Shown piece by piece: positions 32,231 through 40,995 of a stretch of 64,000 bases of DNA (positions are counted from its first letter, which is position 1; the number at the start of each line of letters is the position of its first letter). The notes under the pieces were generated by a model. It did not search any database and was not told where the DNA came from. It saw nothing but the letters and a program-made list of their open reading frames with translations. The translations under genes and the position numbers were made by a program. Source of the stretch: Candidatus Yanofskybacteria bacterium RIFCSPHIGHO2_01_FULL_44_22 (GTDB lineage: Bacteria > Patescibacteriota > Minisyncoccia > 2-02-FULL-40-12 > GWA2-44-9); NCBI GenBank assembly GCA_001794205.1, contig MGJJ01000019.1, positions 1 through 64,000 of the forward strand, read 5' to 3'.

Positions 32231-32722
32231 GTGGAATCATACCCTCAACAACCGCAGGCGGAGCTAACCGCCAGAAGGGAAAAGAAAATCCCGACTCTTA
32301 GCGGACCCGGAATTTTTTGGGTGTTTATTATCATTGTTCTGGTTTTAACGGCGGTTGCCATAAATTTGCTTGGCAATCCCGGAGGCGGGGACGGTTTGGC
32401 CTCCATCCCGCCGTCAATCGACGAAACTCCAGGCGAGACCAGACAGCCGAGACTTTACACCGTTTCTTACCGGGCTGGCGTGTTTAGCCCCACCAATTTG
32501 AAAATACACTCCGGCGACACGGTGCGGTTCAAAAATGACGGCCTTTTGTCGATACGAGTGGTTTCCGACCCTCATCCGGAACACAACAACCTTGTCGGTT
32601 TTGACAGTATCGGCGATATTCCGCAGGGAAGTTATTTCTCATTCACTTTCGCGGCTAAGGGAATTTTTGGATATCACAACGAAAAAAATATAAACGAAGC
32701 GGGAACGATAATAATAAGATAA
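32231..32722 (+). CDS. Membrane-anchored cupredoxin-like protein
   Basis: A 163-residue protein starting at GTG, with one membrane helix (about residues 27-48, IFWVFIIIVLVLTAVAINLL) and an exported C-terminal domain of the plastocyanin fold: FSPTNLKIHSGDTVRFKNDG and GSYFSFTFAAKGIFGYHNE. A His occurs in DPHPEH and another in GYHNE, but the usual copper Cys is replaced (GYHN), so a type 1 copper site is doubtful. An extended -10 (TGGTATTAT, 32218-32223) ends seven bases before the start, implying no leader. The next gene follows after four bases. Confidence 0.7.
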   Translation: MESYPQQPQAELTARREKKIPTLSGPGIFWVFIIIVLVLTAVAINLLGNPGGGDGLASIPPSIDETPGETRQPRLYTVSYRAGVFSPTNLKIHSGDTVRFKNDGLLSIRVVSDPHPEHNNLVGFDSIGDIPQGSYFSFTFAAKGIFGYHNEKNINEAGTIIIR

Positions 32723-32726
32723 GCCG

Positions 32727-33005
32727 ATGAAGAATCCTCTGACAATGCGGGTGGAATCTTCGATGGGGGCGGTTTTTATCGTTCTTTTGGCGGCTTTTTT
32801 CGTGGGGCTGTTTTTTATCGCCTTGAAAAATTTCCGAAGCGATACCGAAATTTTAGACGCCCAGGAAACCAGGATTAAGGTCGTTTCCGCAACTGAAAGA
32901 TTTTTAATGGAATCGTGGATGAAAGAAAACCAAATTTCTTTTCCCGAAGGTAAAAATCTGCGCTATCTTATTCCGCAGTATCCTTCGCGGCCGTGGCTGA
33001 AATGA
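32727..33005 (+). CDS. Small single-helix membrane protein
   Basis: A 92-residue protein of unknown function with one membrane helix (AVFIVLLAAFFVGLFFIALK, about residues 15-34) and a short exterior domain ending in RYLIPQYPSRPWLK. It lies four bases behind the cupredoxin gene and is probably co-transcribed, so the two may work together at the membrane. Confidence 0.55.
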   Translation: MKNPLTMRVESSMGAVFIVLLAAFFVGLFFIALKNFRSDTEILDAQETRIKVVSATERFLMESWMKENQISFPEGKNLRYLIPQYPSRPWLK

Positions 33006-33051
33006 CAAGAATGAACAGCGAATAGACTATGGCTAATGGGCAAGAAACAAG
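33003..33051. repeat. Heptanucleotide-periodic tract
   Basis: Seven degenerate 7-mers fill this spacer, including AGACTAT, GGCTAAT, GGGCAAG, AAACAAG. The complement of 33029-33043 (TTGCCCATTAGCCAT) occurs again at about 49829. Confidence 0.5.
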
Positions 33052-33054
33052 AAA

Positions 33055-33891
33055 ATGATTTTCAATTTCAGATTATTCATTAAGGAGTGCGTTATTTTTG
33101 CCGCCACTTTGGCGGTTGGCATTTTGTCCGCCGAACGTCTGGCGGTTTCCGCTTTTACCGGAACGGCTTTTGAAACGTTCGCATTTTCCTTATGGGATAT
33201 TATTGCCTTAGCCGTCGCCATTCTTGTTTTTGTTTTGGCTTTAAAATACAGGAAAATCGGCAGCTTTTTATTTCAAGGTATTTTGGTTTTCATAATCTTG
33301 GGCGGAGCGCAGGTTGTTGCCGGAGTTTTTCTGAACGCTCCTTGGGATTTTTTGGCGGCGGTTATTCTGCTGGCGGCGTTTTTAATCGTTCGCAATGTTT
33401 TGATGCACAATGCCGGCGTGCTTTTGGGAATTGCCGGCTTGGGAGCGGCCGTAGGCGTCGGCATCCATCCCCAAACGGCGATTTGGCTTCTGGTAATTTT
33501 ATCGGTTTACGACATTCTGGCCGTATACAAAACCAAACATATGGTCCGAATGGCCAAGGCCATGCTGGAAAGCGGCGCTATTTTCGGTTTCATAATTCCT
33601 TTTGAGTGGAAGGGATTTTTTTACGGCAAAAAGGAGGCCCAGGCGCGCGCCGGGGAAAAATTCATGATTTTGGGTTCCGGCGACAGCGTTGTGCCCTTGT
33701 TTCTGGCCGCATCTCTTGTTAAAATTTCATTAGGGCAGGCGATTTTAGTGGGCCTGTTCGCGATTGGCGGCCTTTTCGTCACCCACTTGATTTTTATCAA
33801 TCAAAAAGAACGAAAACCGATGGCCGCCCTTCCGCCCATTGCCACTTTTGCGATAATCGGATATCTTTTGGCGGCCTTTTTAAATCTTTAA
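33055..33891 (+). CDS. Presenilin-like (A22) intramembrane aspartyl protease
   Basis: A 278-residue membrane protein with about nine hydrophobic segments. The diagnostic active-site motifs of presenilin and signal peptide peptidase are all seen: YD in SVYDILAVYKTKHMV (about residue 160), GxGD in ILGSGDSVVPL (about 205), and a PALP-like PMAALPPI near residue 258. Such enzymes cut helices within the membrane. The closest relatives by motif spacing are the archaeal/bacterial presenilin-like group. The substrate is not apparent; neighbouring exported proteins are candidates. It is followed after ten bases by the beta-CASP hydrolase. Confidence 0.8.
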   Translation: MIFNFRLFIKECVIFAATLAVGILSAERLAVSAFTGTAFETFAFSLWDIIALAVAILVFVLALKYRKIGSFLFQGILVFIILGGAQVVAGVFLNAPWDFLAAVILLAAFLIVRNVLMHNAGVLLGIAGLGAAVGVGIHPQTAIWLLVILSVYDILAVYKTKHMVRMAKAMLESGAIFGFIIPFEWKGFFYGKKEAQARAGEKFMILGSGDSVVPLFLAASLVKISLGQAILVGLFAIGGLFVTHLIFINQKERKPMAALPPIATFAIIGYLLAAFLNL

Positions 33892-33901
33892 ATATTTTAA
33901 C

Positions 33902-35272
33902 GTGATTCTTACTTTTCACGGAGGAGCAAAAATTGTAACCGGCGCCAATTATCTGCTGGCTCACGGCGATAAAAAAATTCTTGTTGACTGCGGCTTGTTC
34001 CAGGGCTCGCGCTATGCCGAGGAATTGAATTACGAAAAATTTGCTTTCAACCCGGCGGAGATTGATTTTGTTTTTGTCACTCACAGCCACACCGACCACT
34101 CGGGACGCTTGCCCAAACTTTATAAAGAAGGTTTTCGGGGCAGGATAATCGCCACCAGACCAACCCTTGATATGATAAAAACGGCGCTGCCGGACAACCT
34201 TACTTTGATAAAAGAAGAAGCGGCCAAGGATGGCCATGAACCTCTTTTCACCGCCGATGATTTGGCAGAAGTTTTAAAACTGGCGGAAGGTTTTAATTAT
34301 GAAGAAGAAATTAAACTGGGAAACGGTCTGACGGCCCGTCTTTTGGACGCCGGTCATATTTTGGGGTCGTCGATTGTAGAAATTTCTTTTGGAGACAAGA
34401 AAATTTATTTTTCCGGCGACCTTGGCAATCCGCCGACGCCGCTCCTTAAGCCCACAGTTTTTGTTAAAAACGCCGATTATGCGATTGTGGAATCGGCCTA
34501 CGGCGCGAGGATTCACGAAGACAAAAGAGAAAGAAAGGAAATACTGGAAAAAGTCATTGAAGAAACCATCACCAACGGCGGTACATTGATGGTGCCTTCG
34601 TTTGCAATGGAAAGAACCCAGGAGCTTTTGTATGAATTGAACGAGCTCATCAACCATAATCGAATTCCGCGAGTGCCGATTTTCGTAGACTCGCCTTTGG
34701 CCATCAATCTTACCGAAGTTTATAAAAAATATCCGGATTATTTTAATAAAACTGCCGCTTACCTTATTAATTCCGGGGATGACATATTTAATTTTCCGGG
34801 ATTGAAATTTACCAGGACAGTTAACGAGTCGAAAACCATTAACGACATTGTCGGGCCGAAGGTGATTATCGCCGGTTCCGGCATGTCCAACGGCGGACGG
34901 ATTTTACATCACGAGCAAAGATATCTGCCGGACCCGAAATCAACCATTCTGTTTATCGGCTATCAGGTGGAAGGAACTTTGGGCAGAAAGATTCTGGATG
35001 GTCAAAAAGAAGTTTCCATATTCGGACAAATGGTGCCGGTTAATTGTCAGGTAAAAGCAATCGGCGGATATTCCGCCCATGCCGACCAAAATATGCTTAC
35101 GGAGTGGATTAAAAGCGCGGCTGTCGGCGGAAAGTTAAAAAACGTTTTCATCGTTCAGGGCGAAGAAGATTCCGCCCGGGCTCTGGCGGACAGAATCAAA
35201 AAAGAGCTTGGCGTCAACTCCACTGTGCCCGATATCGGTGCGAGTTTTGACCTTGAAGCGGGAATCGGATAA
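33902..35272 (+). CDS. Beta-CASP metallo-beta-lactamase fold RNA-processing hydrolase
   Basis: A 456-residue protein starting at GTG. The metal site HSHTDHSGRL is at about residue 62, followed by DAGHILGSS and YFSGDLGNPPTPLL; the beta-CASP region holds PSFAMERTQELLYEL, IAGSGMSNGGRILHH and the RMBL end GGYSAHADQN. This is the CPSF/YsgA-like group, which cuts or trims RNA. No KH domain is present at the N-terminus. It is the likely ribonuclease of this region, since no RNase J is seen in the window. Confidence 0.88.
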   Translation: MILTFHGGAKIVTGANYLLAHGDKKILVDCGLFQGSRYAEELNYEKFAFNPAEIDFVFVTHSHTDHSGRLPKLYKEGFRGRIIATRPTLDMIKTALPDNLTLIKEEAAKDGHEPLFTADDLAEVLKLAEGFNYEEEIKLGNGLTARLLDAGHILGSSIVEISFGDKKIYFSGDLGNPPTPLLKPTVFVKNADYAIVESAYGARIHEDKRERKEILEKVIEETITNGGTLMVPSFAMERTQELLYELNELINHNRIPRVPIFVDSPLAINLTEVYKKYPDYFNKTAAYLINSGDDIFNFPGLKFTRTVNESKTINDIVGPKVIIAGSGMSNGGRILHHEQRYLPDPKSTILFIGYQVEGTLGRKILDGQKEVSIFGQMVPVNCQVKAIGGYSAHADQNMLTEWIKSAAVGGKLKNVFIVQGEEDSARALADRIKKELGVNSTVPDIGASFDLEAGIG

Positions 35273-35323
35273 ACTTAAAATAACATTGTTTTGGTAAAAA
35301 TTTTAAAAGATTCAAACATATCC

Positions 35324-36043
35324 ATGGACAATACAAACAAAAAAGGCAACCTGAACGTACCGGCTCATAAACTGCCGAAGGCGAAAGAACCCACAGATTT
35401 CCGTTCGTCCCTTCACTGGCGGGTTTTCAGAATTTTATCGGAATTCATAGAAGGCTGGCAGTTCCTGGCCGATTTTAAAAAGACCGTAACTTTTTTCGGT
35501 TCGGCAAGATTTCCGGAAGGAAGCCAATGGTATGAGGAAGCTCGGAAGCTTGGAGAACTGGCCGCGAAAGACGGCTTTGCGATAATCACCGGCGGAGGGC
35601 CGGGGATTATGGAAGCGGGCAACCGCGGCGCCGCGGAAGCCGGAGGAAAATCTGTCGGGCTGAACATTAAATTGTTGTCAGAACAAAGAATAAATCCGTA
35701 CGTTAATCAAAGTTCCGCTTTTCATTATTTTTTTGTTAGGAAGGTGATGCTTTCTTACGCAGCCAGGGCTTACGTGTTTTTTCCCGGCGGTCTCGGCACC
35801 CTTGATGAGGTTTTTGAGATTTTAACCCTTATTCAAACAAAAAAAATATCCAACAAAATTCCCGTTGTTTTGGTCGGGAAGGAATTTTGGGAGCCGATAC
35901 AGAAATTGATGCAGGAGGAAATGTGCCAGAAACTGCACTCTATTGACGAAGAAGACTTAAAGTTGTACACTATTGTCGATAACGCTGAAGACGCGTTTGA
36001 AATAGTTAAGAACGCTCCATCTCGGGAAGATTTTTTCTATTGA
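35324..36043 (+). CDS. LOG family protein (TIGR00730-like)
   Basis: I choose the ATG at 35324, giving 239 residues; a TTG at 35291 would add 11. The Rossmann-like core has FFGSARFPEG, ITGGGPGIMEAGNRGA, and the signature PGGLGTLDEVFE near residue 160. Family members hydrolyse nucleoside 5'-monophosphates to base and ribose phosphate (cytokinin-activating LOG). In bacteria the real substrate is usually unknown. It is followed by a 70-base spacer with a heptamer tract and then lon. Confidence 0.85.
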   Translation: MDNTNKKGNLNVPAHKLPKAKEPTDFRSSLHWRVFRILSEFIEGWQFLADFKKTVTFFGSARFPEGSQWYEEARKLGELAAKDGFAIITGGGPGIMEAGNRGAAEAGGKSVGLNIKLLSEQRINPYVNQSSAFHYFFVRKVMLSYAARAYVFFPGGLGTLDEVFEILTLIQTKKISNKIPVVLVGKEFWEPIQKLMQEEMCQKLHSIDEEDLKLYTIVDNAEDAFEIVKNAPSREDFFY

Positions 36044-36074
36044 TTCTCGGCTCGGCATTATCATTTTTTTCTCT

Positions 36075-36109
36075 CTGCCATAGTCTATTTACCATAGACC
36101 ATAAATTTT
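36075..36109. repeat. Heptanucleotide-periodic tract before lon
   Basis: Five 7-mers: CTGCCAT, AGTCTAT, TTACCAT, AGACCAT, AAATTTT. It fills most of the spacer upstream of lon and is related to the tract at 19671. Confidence 0.55.
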
Positions 36110-36115
36110 TTATTT

Positions 36116-38446
36116 ATGAACGATTTTAGGCTCAACAATATTTTAATACCGGAAGAACTGCCCCTGATTGCGCTTAAGAACACGGTCTTATTCCCCAAAG
36201 CAATCACTCCGATTGTAATTCAGCGGCCGAAATCAACGGCTTCTCTTGAACAAGCTCTATTGGCCGACCGGCTGGTGTTTTTTGTCACTCAAAAAAATAT
36301 AGAAGATGCCGTTGAACAGAAAGACTTATTTCAAATCGGAACTGTCGGTCGGATAGTTTCCGTCTTCAAACTCCCCGACGGCTCGTCAAAAGTCGACGTG
36401 GAGGGGTTGGTTAGGGCGCGCATAAGCGATTTTTTAACCGAAGAACCGTTTTTTAAAGTAAAAATAGAGCCGTCGCTTCTTCTGGTTAGGAATAATCTGG
36501 AAGAAAAAGCCATGCTTAGGAGGGTGCTTGACCAATTTGGCCACGTTTCCGAAATAAAAACCTTTCCCGCGATTATGCCGGCGGTGGTTTACATGATGTC
36601 GCAGATTCGGGATATCGAGCAGATAATCAGCCTTATTTCCATTAATCTGAACCTGGAAACCGAAAATCAGCAAAAAATATTGGAATTGGAAAGCGCGGCT
36701 GACGCCTTGAGAAAATTAAATGACCTTTTGGCGCGGGAGATTGAAATCCTTGAAGCCGAAAGAAGCGTCGCCAAAGAAACAAAAAAACAAATCGGAAAAA
36801 TGCAGAAAGAAATTTTTCTGCGGGAACAGCTTAAAAGCATTGAAAAAGAACTTGGTGTTGACGACGAAAAGGGTGAGGCGGATTTATTGAGGGGTAAAAT
36901 TATAGCGGCCGGTATGCCCAAAGAGGTGAAAGAAAAAGCGCTGAAAGAGTTGAACCGGTTGGCAAAAATGCCGGCTTTCAATCCCGAAGTTTCTTATTTG
37001 CGGACATACCTCGACTGGCTGGTGGAGTTGCCCTGGTCACGAAAGGACAAAGAAGACATCAATCTTAAGGAGGCAGAAAAAATTCTGGACGAAGACCATT
37101 ATGGTCTGAACAAAGTAAAGGAGAGAGTCTTGGAATATTTGGCGGTTCAAAAACAGGTCGGCAAGCTCAAGGGCCCGATTTTGTGCTTAGTCGGTCCGCC
37201 GGGTACCGGCAAAACATCAGTCGGTCAGTCCATTGCCCGGGCGTTGGGAAGAAAATTTATACGCGTATCGCTCGGCGGTTTGCGCGACGAAGCGGAAATC
37301 CGGGGTCACCGCCGGACCTATGTCGGAGCGATGCCCGGCAGAATTATCCAGGGTATTCACAGCGCCAAAACCGTCAATCCGGTTTTCATGCTTGATGAAA
37401 TAGATAAAGTCGGTATGGATTTCCGCGGTGACCCGTCAGCGGCTCTTTTGGAAGCCCTTGACCCTCAGCAGAACCACTCTTTTTCCGACCATTATCTGGA
37501 AGTGCCTTATGATTTGTCGGATGTGATGTTTATTACTACGGCAAACATTTTGGATACCGTTCCTCCGGCTCTGCGCGACCGGTTGGAAATAATAGAATTT
37601 CCGGGTTATTCGGAGGACGAAAAACTGCATATTGCCAAAAATTTTCTTCTGCCCAAGCTTTTCCGGGACCACGGTCTGAAGAAAAAAACTCTCGTTTTTA
37701 ACGATGCGGCCTTGGCCGACATTATCAGACAACATACCCGCGAAGCCGGCGTAAGAGACCTGGAAAGGCAATTAGCGGCGATAATACGAAAAGTGACCAA
37801 AAAACTTGTCGAACTGCCGTCGAGCCGTCAATTTGTCATCACCCAAAATGAGCTTCATAAATATCTGGGGCCGGCCAAATACACCCACCAGATTGCCGAA
37901 ACCAAAGACGAAATCGGCGTAGTTACCGGTCTGGGTTGGACGCCGGTTGGCGGCGAAGTTTTTTCTATTGAAGTCGCTAAAATGCCGGGCCACGGCAAGT
38001 TGATTCTAACCGGCCAATTGGGAAATGTTATGAAGGAATCAGCCCAGGCGGCTTTAAGTTATGCCCGGGCTTATGTTTCCAAACTCGGCGTCAAGGAAAA
38101 TTTCATCAAAGACGACATCCATATTCATGTTCCTTCGGGAGCGATTAAGAAAGACGGGCCCTCCGCCGGTACGGCCATTACCACGGCGCTGGTTTCTTTG
38201 TTTCTTAAAAAAGCGGTTCATAAAGAAGTTTGCATGACCGGGGAGGTAACCTTAAGAGGCAAAGTATTGGAAATAGGAGGAGTCAAAGAGAAAATTTTGG
38301 CGGCCCATCGCGCCGGACTTAAGATTGTTATCGTTCCGGCGGAAAACAAAAAAGATATGGGCGACATTCCCAAAGAAGTCAAAAAAGACCTCAAATTCGT
38401 TTTCGTGAAAACGATGGAGGACGTGCTCAAGGCGGCGCTCAAATAA
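36116..38446 (+). CDS. lon: ATP-dependent protease Lon
   Basis: A 776-residue soluble AAA+ protease. The N-terminal substrate domain (LIALKNTVLFPKAITPIVI) and coiled segment are followed by the ATPase (Walker A GPPGTGKTSVGQSIARALG near 358; Walker B FMLDEIDKVG), sensor residues, and the protease domain with the Ser in KDGPSAGTAITTAL (about 685) and the Lys dyad partner near 725. Length and all motifs are normal. It degrades damaged and regulatory proteins. No heat-shock operator is evident. Confidence 0.97.
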   Translation: MNDFRLNNILIPEELPLIALKNTVLFPKAITPIVIQRPKSTASLEQALLADRLVFFVTQKNIEDAVEQKDLFQIGTVGRIVSVFKLPDGSSKVDVEGLVRARISDFLTEEPFFKVKIEPSLLLVRNNLEEKAMLRRVLDQFGHVSEIKTFPAIMPAVVYMMSQIRDIEQIISLISINLNLETENQQKILELESAADALRKLNDLLAREIEILEAERSVAKETKKQIGKMQKEIFLREQLKSIEKELGVDDEKGEADLLRGKIIAAGMPKEVKEKALKELNRLAKMPAFNPEVSYLRTYLDWLVELPWSRKDKEDINLKEAEKILDEDHYGLNKVKERVLEYLAVQKQVGKLKGPILCLVGPPGTGKTSVGQSIARALGRKFIRVSLGGLRDEAEIRGHRRTYVGAMPGRIIQGIHSAKTVNPVFMLDEIDKVGMDFRGDPSAALLEALDPQQNHSFSDHYLEVPYDLSDVMFITTANILDTVPPALRDRLEIIEFPGYSEDEKLHIAKNFLLPKLFRDHGLKKKTLVFNDAALADIIRQHTREAGVRDLERQLAAIIRKVTKKLVELPSSRQFVITQNELHKYLGPAKYTHQIAETKDEIGVVTGLGWTPVGGEVFSIEVAKMPGHGKLILTGQLGNVMKESAQAALSYARAYVSKLGVKENFIKDDIHIHVPSGAIKKDGPSAGTAITTALVSLFLKKAVHKEVCMTGEVTLRGKVLEIGGVKEKILAAHRAGLKIVIVPAENKKDMGDIPKEVKKDLKFVFVKTMEDVLKAALK

Positions 38447-38463
38447 AAAAGTCGGTTCTTTGT

Positions 38464-38491
38464 TTGTCTTGATTTTTTAACATGCTATACT
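38464..38491 (+). promoter_or_regulatory. Promoter of the MgtC-like gene, leaderless
   Basis: TTGTCT (38464-38469) lies 16 bases before TATACT (38486-38491), which is extended by TGC. The ATG at 38498 starts six bases after the -10 box. Confidence 0.5.
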
Positions 38492-38497
38492 CTTGGA

Positions 38498-38968
38498 ATG
38501 GAATACGTCATTCTTCTCAAAACTTTTATTGCGGCGGGGCTGGGGGCGGTTATCGGTTTTGAAAGGGAGATGTCCCACAAAGTGGCGGGCTTGAGGACGC
38601 ATACTTTGGTGTGCATGGCTTCGGCTCTTTTAACCTCGCTTGCCATTGACGGATTCATTGAATATCTGGGAACGACGCCTTATGACCCGTCTCGAATCGT
38701 TTCCAATATTATTGTCGGCATCGGTTTCATCGGAGCCGGCGCTATTTTACGGCAGGGTTCGCGGGTGCAGGGGACTACCACCGCCGCCAGTCTTTGGGCC
38801 GTTGCCGCTGTCGGCATTACCGTGGGGCTGGGTTTTTTCAGGGAAGCCGCTGTTGTGGCCGCCGTTATTTTTTTAATTCTGCGTTTTTTGCGGGCGACGG
38901 AAGAAAAAATAATAAGCAAACTTAGGCACATGGACGGTGAAGAACCGGATGAATCTACTGAAGAATAA
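38498..38968 (+). CDS. MgtC/SapB family membrane protein
   Basis: A 156-residue protein with four or five helices: the conserved GLGAVIGFEREMSHKVAGLRTHTLVC (in parts), then IVGIGFIGAGAILRQG and TTAASLWAVAAVGI. MgtC proteins inhibit or tune the ATP synthase and help growth under low magnesium. Here the C-terminal tail is short and acidic (DGEEPDESTEE). Its 3' end overlaps the next gene, depending on the start chosen there. Confidence 0.85.
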   Translation: MEYVILLKTFIAAGLGAVIGFEREMSHKVAGLRTHTLVCMASALLTSLAIDGFIEYLGTTPYDPSRIVSNIIVGIGFIGAGAILRQGSRVQGTTTAASLWAVAAVGITVGLGFFREAAVVAAVIFLILRFLRATEEKIISKLRHMDGEEPDESTEE

Positions 38969-40094
38969 AAATTTTTTACGGGCGACCGCCGCCTTGGTCG
39001 GCACAATGGTTGGTGTTGGGATTTTCGGCATTCCTTTTGCTTTTTCAAAAGCCGGTTTTTGGACCGGTTTTTTATTTTTAATTTTGATAGCCGCTATCAC
39101 GCTTTTGGCAGATTTAATGTATGGAGAAGTGGTTCTGCGGACTCGGGCCAAACACCAATTGGTCGGTTATACCCAGTTTTATCTCGGCCCGTTTTTTAAA
39201 AAAGCCCTTTTTTTTACGGCCGCCTTAAGCACTTATTCGGCTCTGTTGGCTTACATCATCATTTCCGGCGATTTTATGAATAATGTTTTTTCTTGGGTTT
39301 TTTATGTTTCGCCGGAATCTTACAGCATAATTTTTTTTGTCGTCTTGTCCTTGCTGATTTTAAGAGGTCTTAAAACTGTTTCTTGGGCGGAGCTTTTGCT
39401 GACCGCTCTATTTTTTGCGGTTGTCCTGGGCATTTTTTTTCTTAGTTTGGATAAACTGAATTTCTCAAATTTTAAAGGCGGCGCTTTGGAATTTTGGTTT
39501 TTGCCGTATGGAATTTTATTGTTTGCTTTTGCCGGCCTGCCGGCCGTTCCGCTCCAAAGGGAAATATTGGGCAGCGGTTCGGAACGGCTTTTTAAAAAAT
39601 CTATTTTTGCGGCGGTGATTTTGGCGGCGGCGCTGTATTTCGTCTTTGCTTTTACGGTACTGGGAATTTCCGGGGACACTACCACGCCGGATGCAATTTC
39701 GGGGCTTTTTGGTCCGCTGGGCGGCGCCATAGTCTTCTTGGGTTCGGTTTTCGGTCTTCTGGCCGTCAGTACTTCGTATTTGATGCTTGGCACCGCCTTT
39801 ACGGAAATTTTTCATTTGGATTTCAAACTCTCAAAAACGGCTTCCTGGTTTTTGACGGTTTTGCCGCCGTTTGTTCTTTTTTTGGGCGGAATGCGGACAT
39901 TCATCGATGTTGTGAGTTTGGCCGGTTCGGTCGGCATAGGGCTGGAAGGGGCGATTTTGGTTTTTCTGTTCATGAAAGCGAAATCAAAAGGCGACCGCGA
40001 ACCGGAATACAGTCTGCGAGTTCCCAAGTGGCTTTTGTTCGGTTTAATCGGTATGTTTATTGCCGGTTCGGTGTATGCCATATTTATTAAGTAA
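38949..40094 (+). CDS. Amino-acid permease (aromatic/AAAP type)
   Basis: I choose the ATG at 38949 (a GTG at 38937 would add four residues); about 381 residues. Eleven or so hydrophobic helices, with GTMVGVGIFGIPFAFSKAGF at the start, where the unwound glycine-rich segment binds amino acids in the APC superfamily. It resembles the tyrosine/tryptophan permease (HAAAP) group. It would import amino acids, which suits an organism with no biosynthesis genes in view. It overlaps the MgtC-like gene by 20 bases. Confidence 0.75.
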   Translation: MNLLKNKNFLRATAALVGTMVGVGIFGIPFAFSKAGFWTGFLFLILIAAITLLADLMYGEVVLRTRAKHQLVGYTQFYLGPFFKKALFFTAALSTYSALLAYIIISGDFMNNVFSWVFYVSPESYSIIFFVVLSLLILRGLKTVSWAELLLTALFFAVVLGIFFLSLDKLNFSNFKGGALEFWFLPYGILLFAFAGLPAVPLQREILGSGSERLFKKSIFAAVILAAALYFVFAFTVLGISGDTTTPDAISGLFGPLGGAIVFLGSVFGLLAVSTSYLMLGTAFTEIFHLDFKLSKTASWFLTVLPPFVLFLGGMRTFIDVVSLAGSVGIGLEGAILVFLFMKAKSKGDREPEYSLRVPKWLLFGLIGMFIAGSVYAIFIK

Positions 40095-40096
40095 AT

Positions 40097-40124
40097 TGAT
40101 GATTGTTAATTGTTATTTGATTGA
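40097..40124. repeat. Heptanucleotide-periodic tract
   Basis: Four 7-mers TTGATGA, TTGTTAA, TTGTTAT, TTGATTG lie immediately before the start of the zinc-ribbon gene. Confidence 0.5.
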
Positions 40125-40669
40125 TGACTAAATATCAAAATGTGTCCAAAACTCAGGCGGTTCGCAGGGGTTCCATAGCGCCCCGTCGGAAACGCGCTCC
40201 AAAAGACGAGCAGGAGTTTGGTTTGGCTGGAAGCGGTTATATTTTATGTTCCGATTGCAAGAGCGTTTTTTTTGACAAGTCGTGGCATCATCGGCTGGAC
40301 GAGGACAAGCATTTTTCGGCAGAAAAAAATAAAAACATAAAATTTGCGATTTGCCCGGCTTGCGATATGCTGAAAAAGAAGGAATATGAGGGAGAGCTGA
40401 TAATCAGAATCAAGAATCAAGAAGCAAGAATTAAAAAAGACGAAGTGTTAAATTCAATTCAGAACTCCGACGAAATGGCGCGGGAAAGAGACCCGATGGA
40501 CAGGGTGCTATGGACGGAAAATAACGGCGATGAAATCAAAGTTTACACCTCCGAAAATCAGCTTGCCGTCATAATCGGCAAAAAATTGGACTCATCTTTC
40601 CCCGGCGGGAAACTTAAAATAGAACACAGTCACGGCGAGGATTTAATAAGGGTTTTCTGGGAAAGATAA
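40124..40669 (+). CDS. Zinc-ribbon-like hypothetical protein
   Basis: About 181 residues, starting at the ATG near 40124. Two cysteine pairs (LCSDCKSVFF near residue 43 and CPACDMLKKK near 82) could bind zinc. The N-terminus is basic (RRGSIAPRRKRAPKD). The central stretch RIKNQEARIKKDEV is encoded by a heptamer tract (40404-40438), so it may be inserted. The C-terminal domain ends in GGKLKIEHSHGEDLIRVFWE, a small alpha/beta fold. It looks like the BCAM0308-type group, but I do not know a function. Confidence 0.6.
   Translation: MTKYQNVSKTQAVRRGSIAPRRKRAPKDEQEFGLAGSGYILCSDCKSVFFDKSWHHRLDEDKHFSAEKNKNIKFAICPACDMLKKKEYEGELIIRIKNQEARIKKDEVLNSIQNSDEMARERDPMDRVLWTENNGDEIKVYTSENQLAVIIGKKLDSSFPGGKLKIEHSHGEDLIRVFWER
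40404..40438. repeat. Heptamer tract inside the zinc-ribbon gene
   Basis: TCAGAAT, CAAGAAT, CAAGAAG, CAAGAAT, TAAAAAA. It encodes a polar helix-like stretch between the zinc ribbon and C-terminal domain. Confidence 0.55.
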
Positions 40670-40717
40670 CCGCTTCGCTTTGCCTCCTCCTGCATTTTCC
40701 ATGCTTCGAAGCATCCT

Positions 40718-40855
40718 ACAACCTCCTCCGCGCTTCGGAGCGCCGTCTTTTTTCAATCTGCTCGGCCGTTTAGGATAAACAAGGGATTTCTTGCAAGAAA
40801 TCCCTTGTTTATCCTGGCCTGCGAGAACTTATTCAAAAAGACGGCACATCCTCCG
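40718..40855. repeat. Hairpin element related to 21.8 kb, with palindrome in its loop
   Basis: Outer arms GCCGTCTTTTT (40742-40752) and AAAAAGACGGC (40835-40845) pair exactly. ACAACCTCC and CTTCGG precede, CAC and CCTCCG follow, matching the element at 21818-21903. The loop carries the 44-bp perfect palindrome. The spacer 40670-40995 also has a 14-bp palindrome ATGCTTCGAAGCAT (40701-40714); I see no coding sequence in it. Confidence 0.6.
40772..40815. repeat. 44-bp perfect palindrome
   Basis: All 44 bases pair with no loop; the centre is TTGCAA and the arms read AGGATAAACAAGGGATTTC and its complement. Its sequence does not match the two palindromes at 12.7 and 13.4 kb. There is no T run after it. 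Confidence 0.95.
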
Positions 40856-40995
40856 CCGGTTGATTGTGTAAGTGGCTGATGCTTGAGCGAGAAAGGTCAA
40901 ACGAATCAATACATCCGAGGCACTTGAGAAGGTGAGGAGGGGGCAAGAAAATGGGGCGGAGCGGTGATTGAGTAAAATCATGCTATAATAATTCC

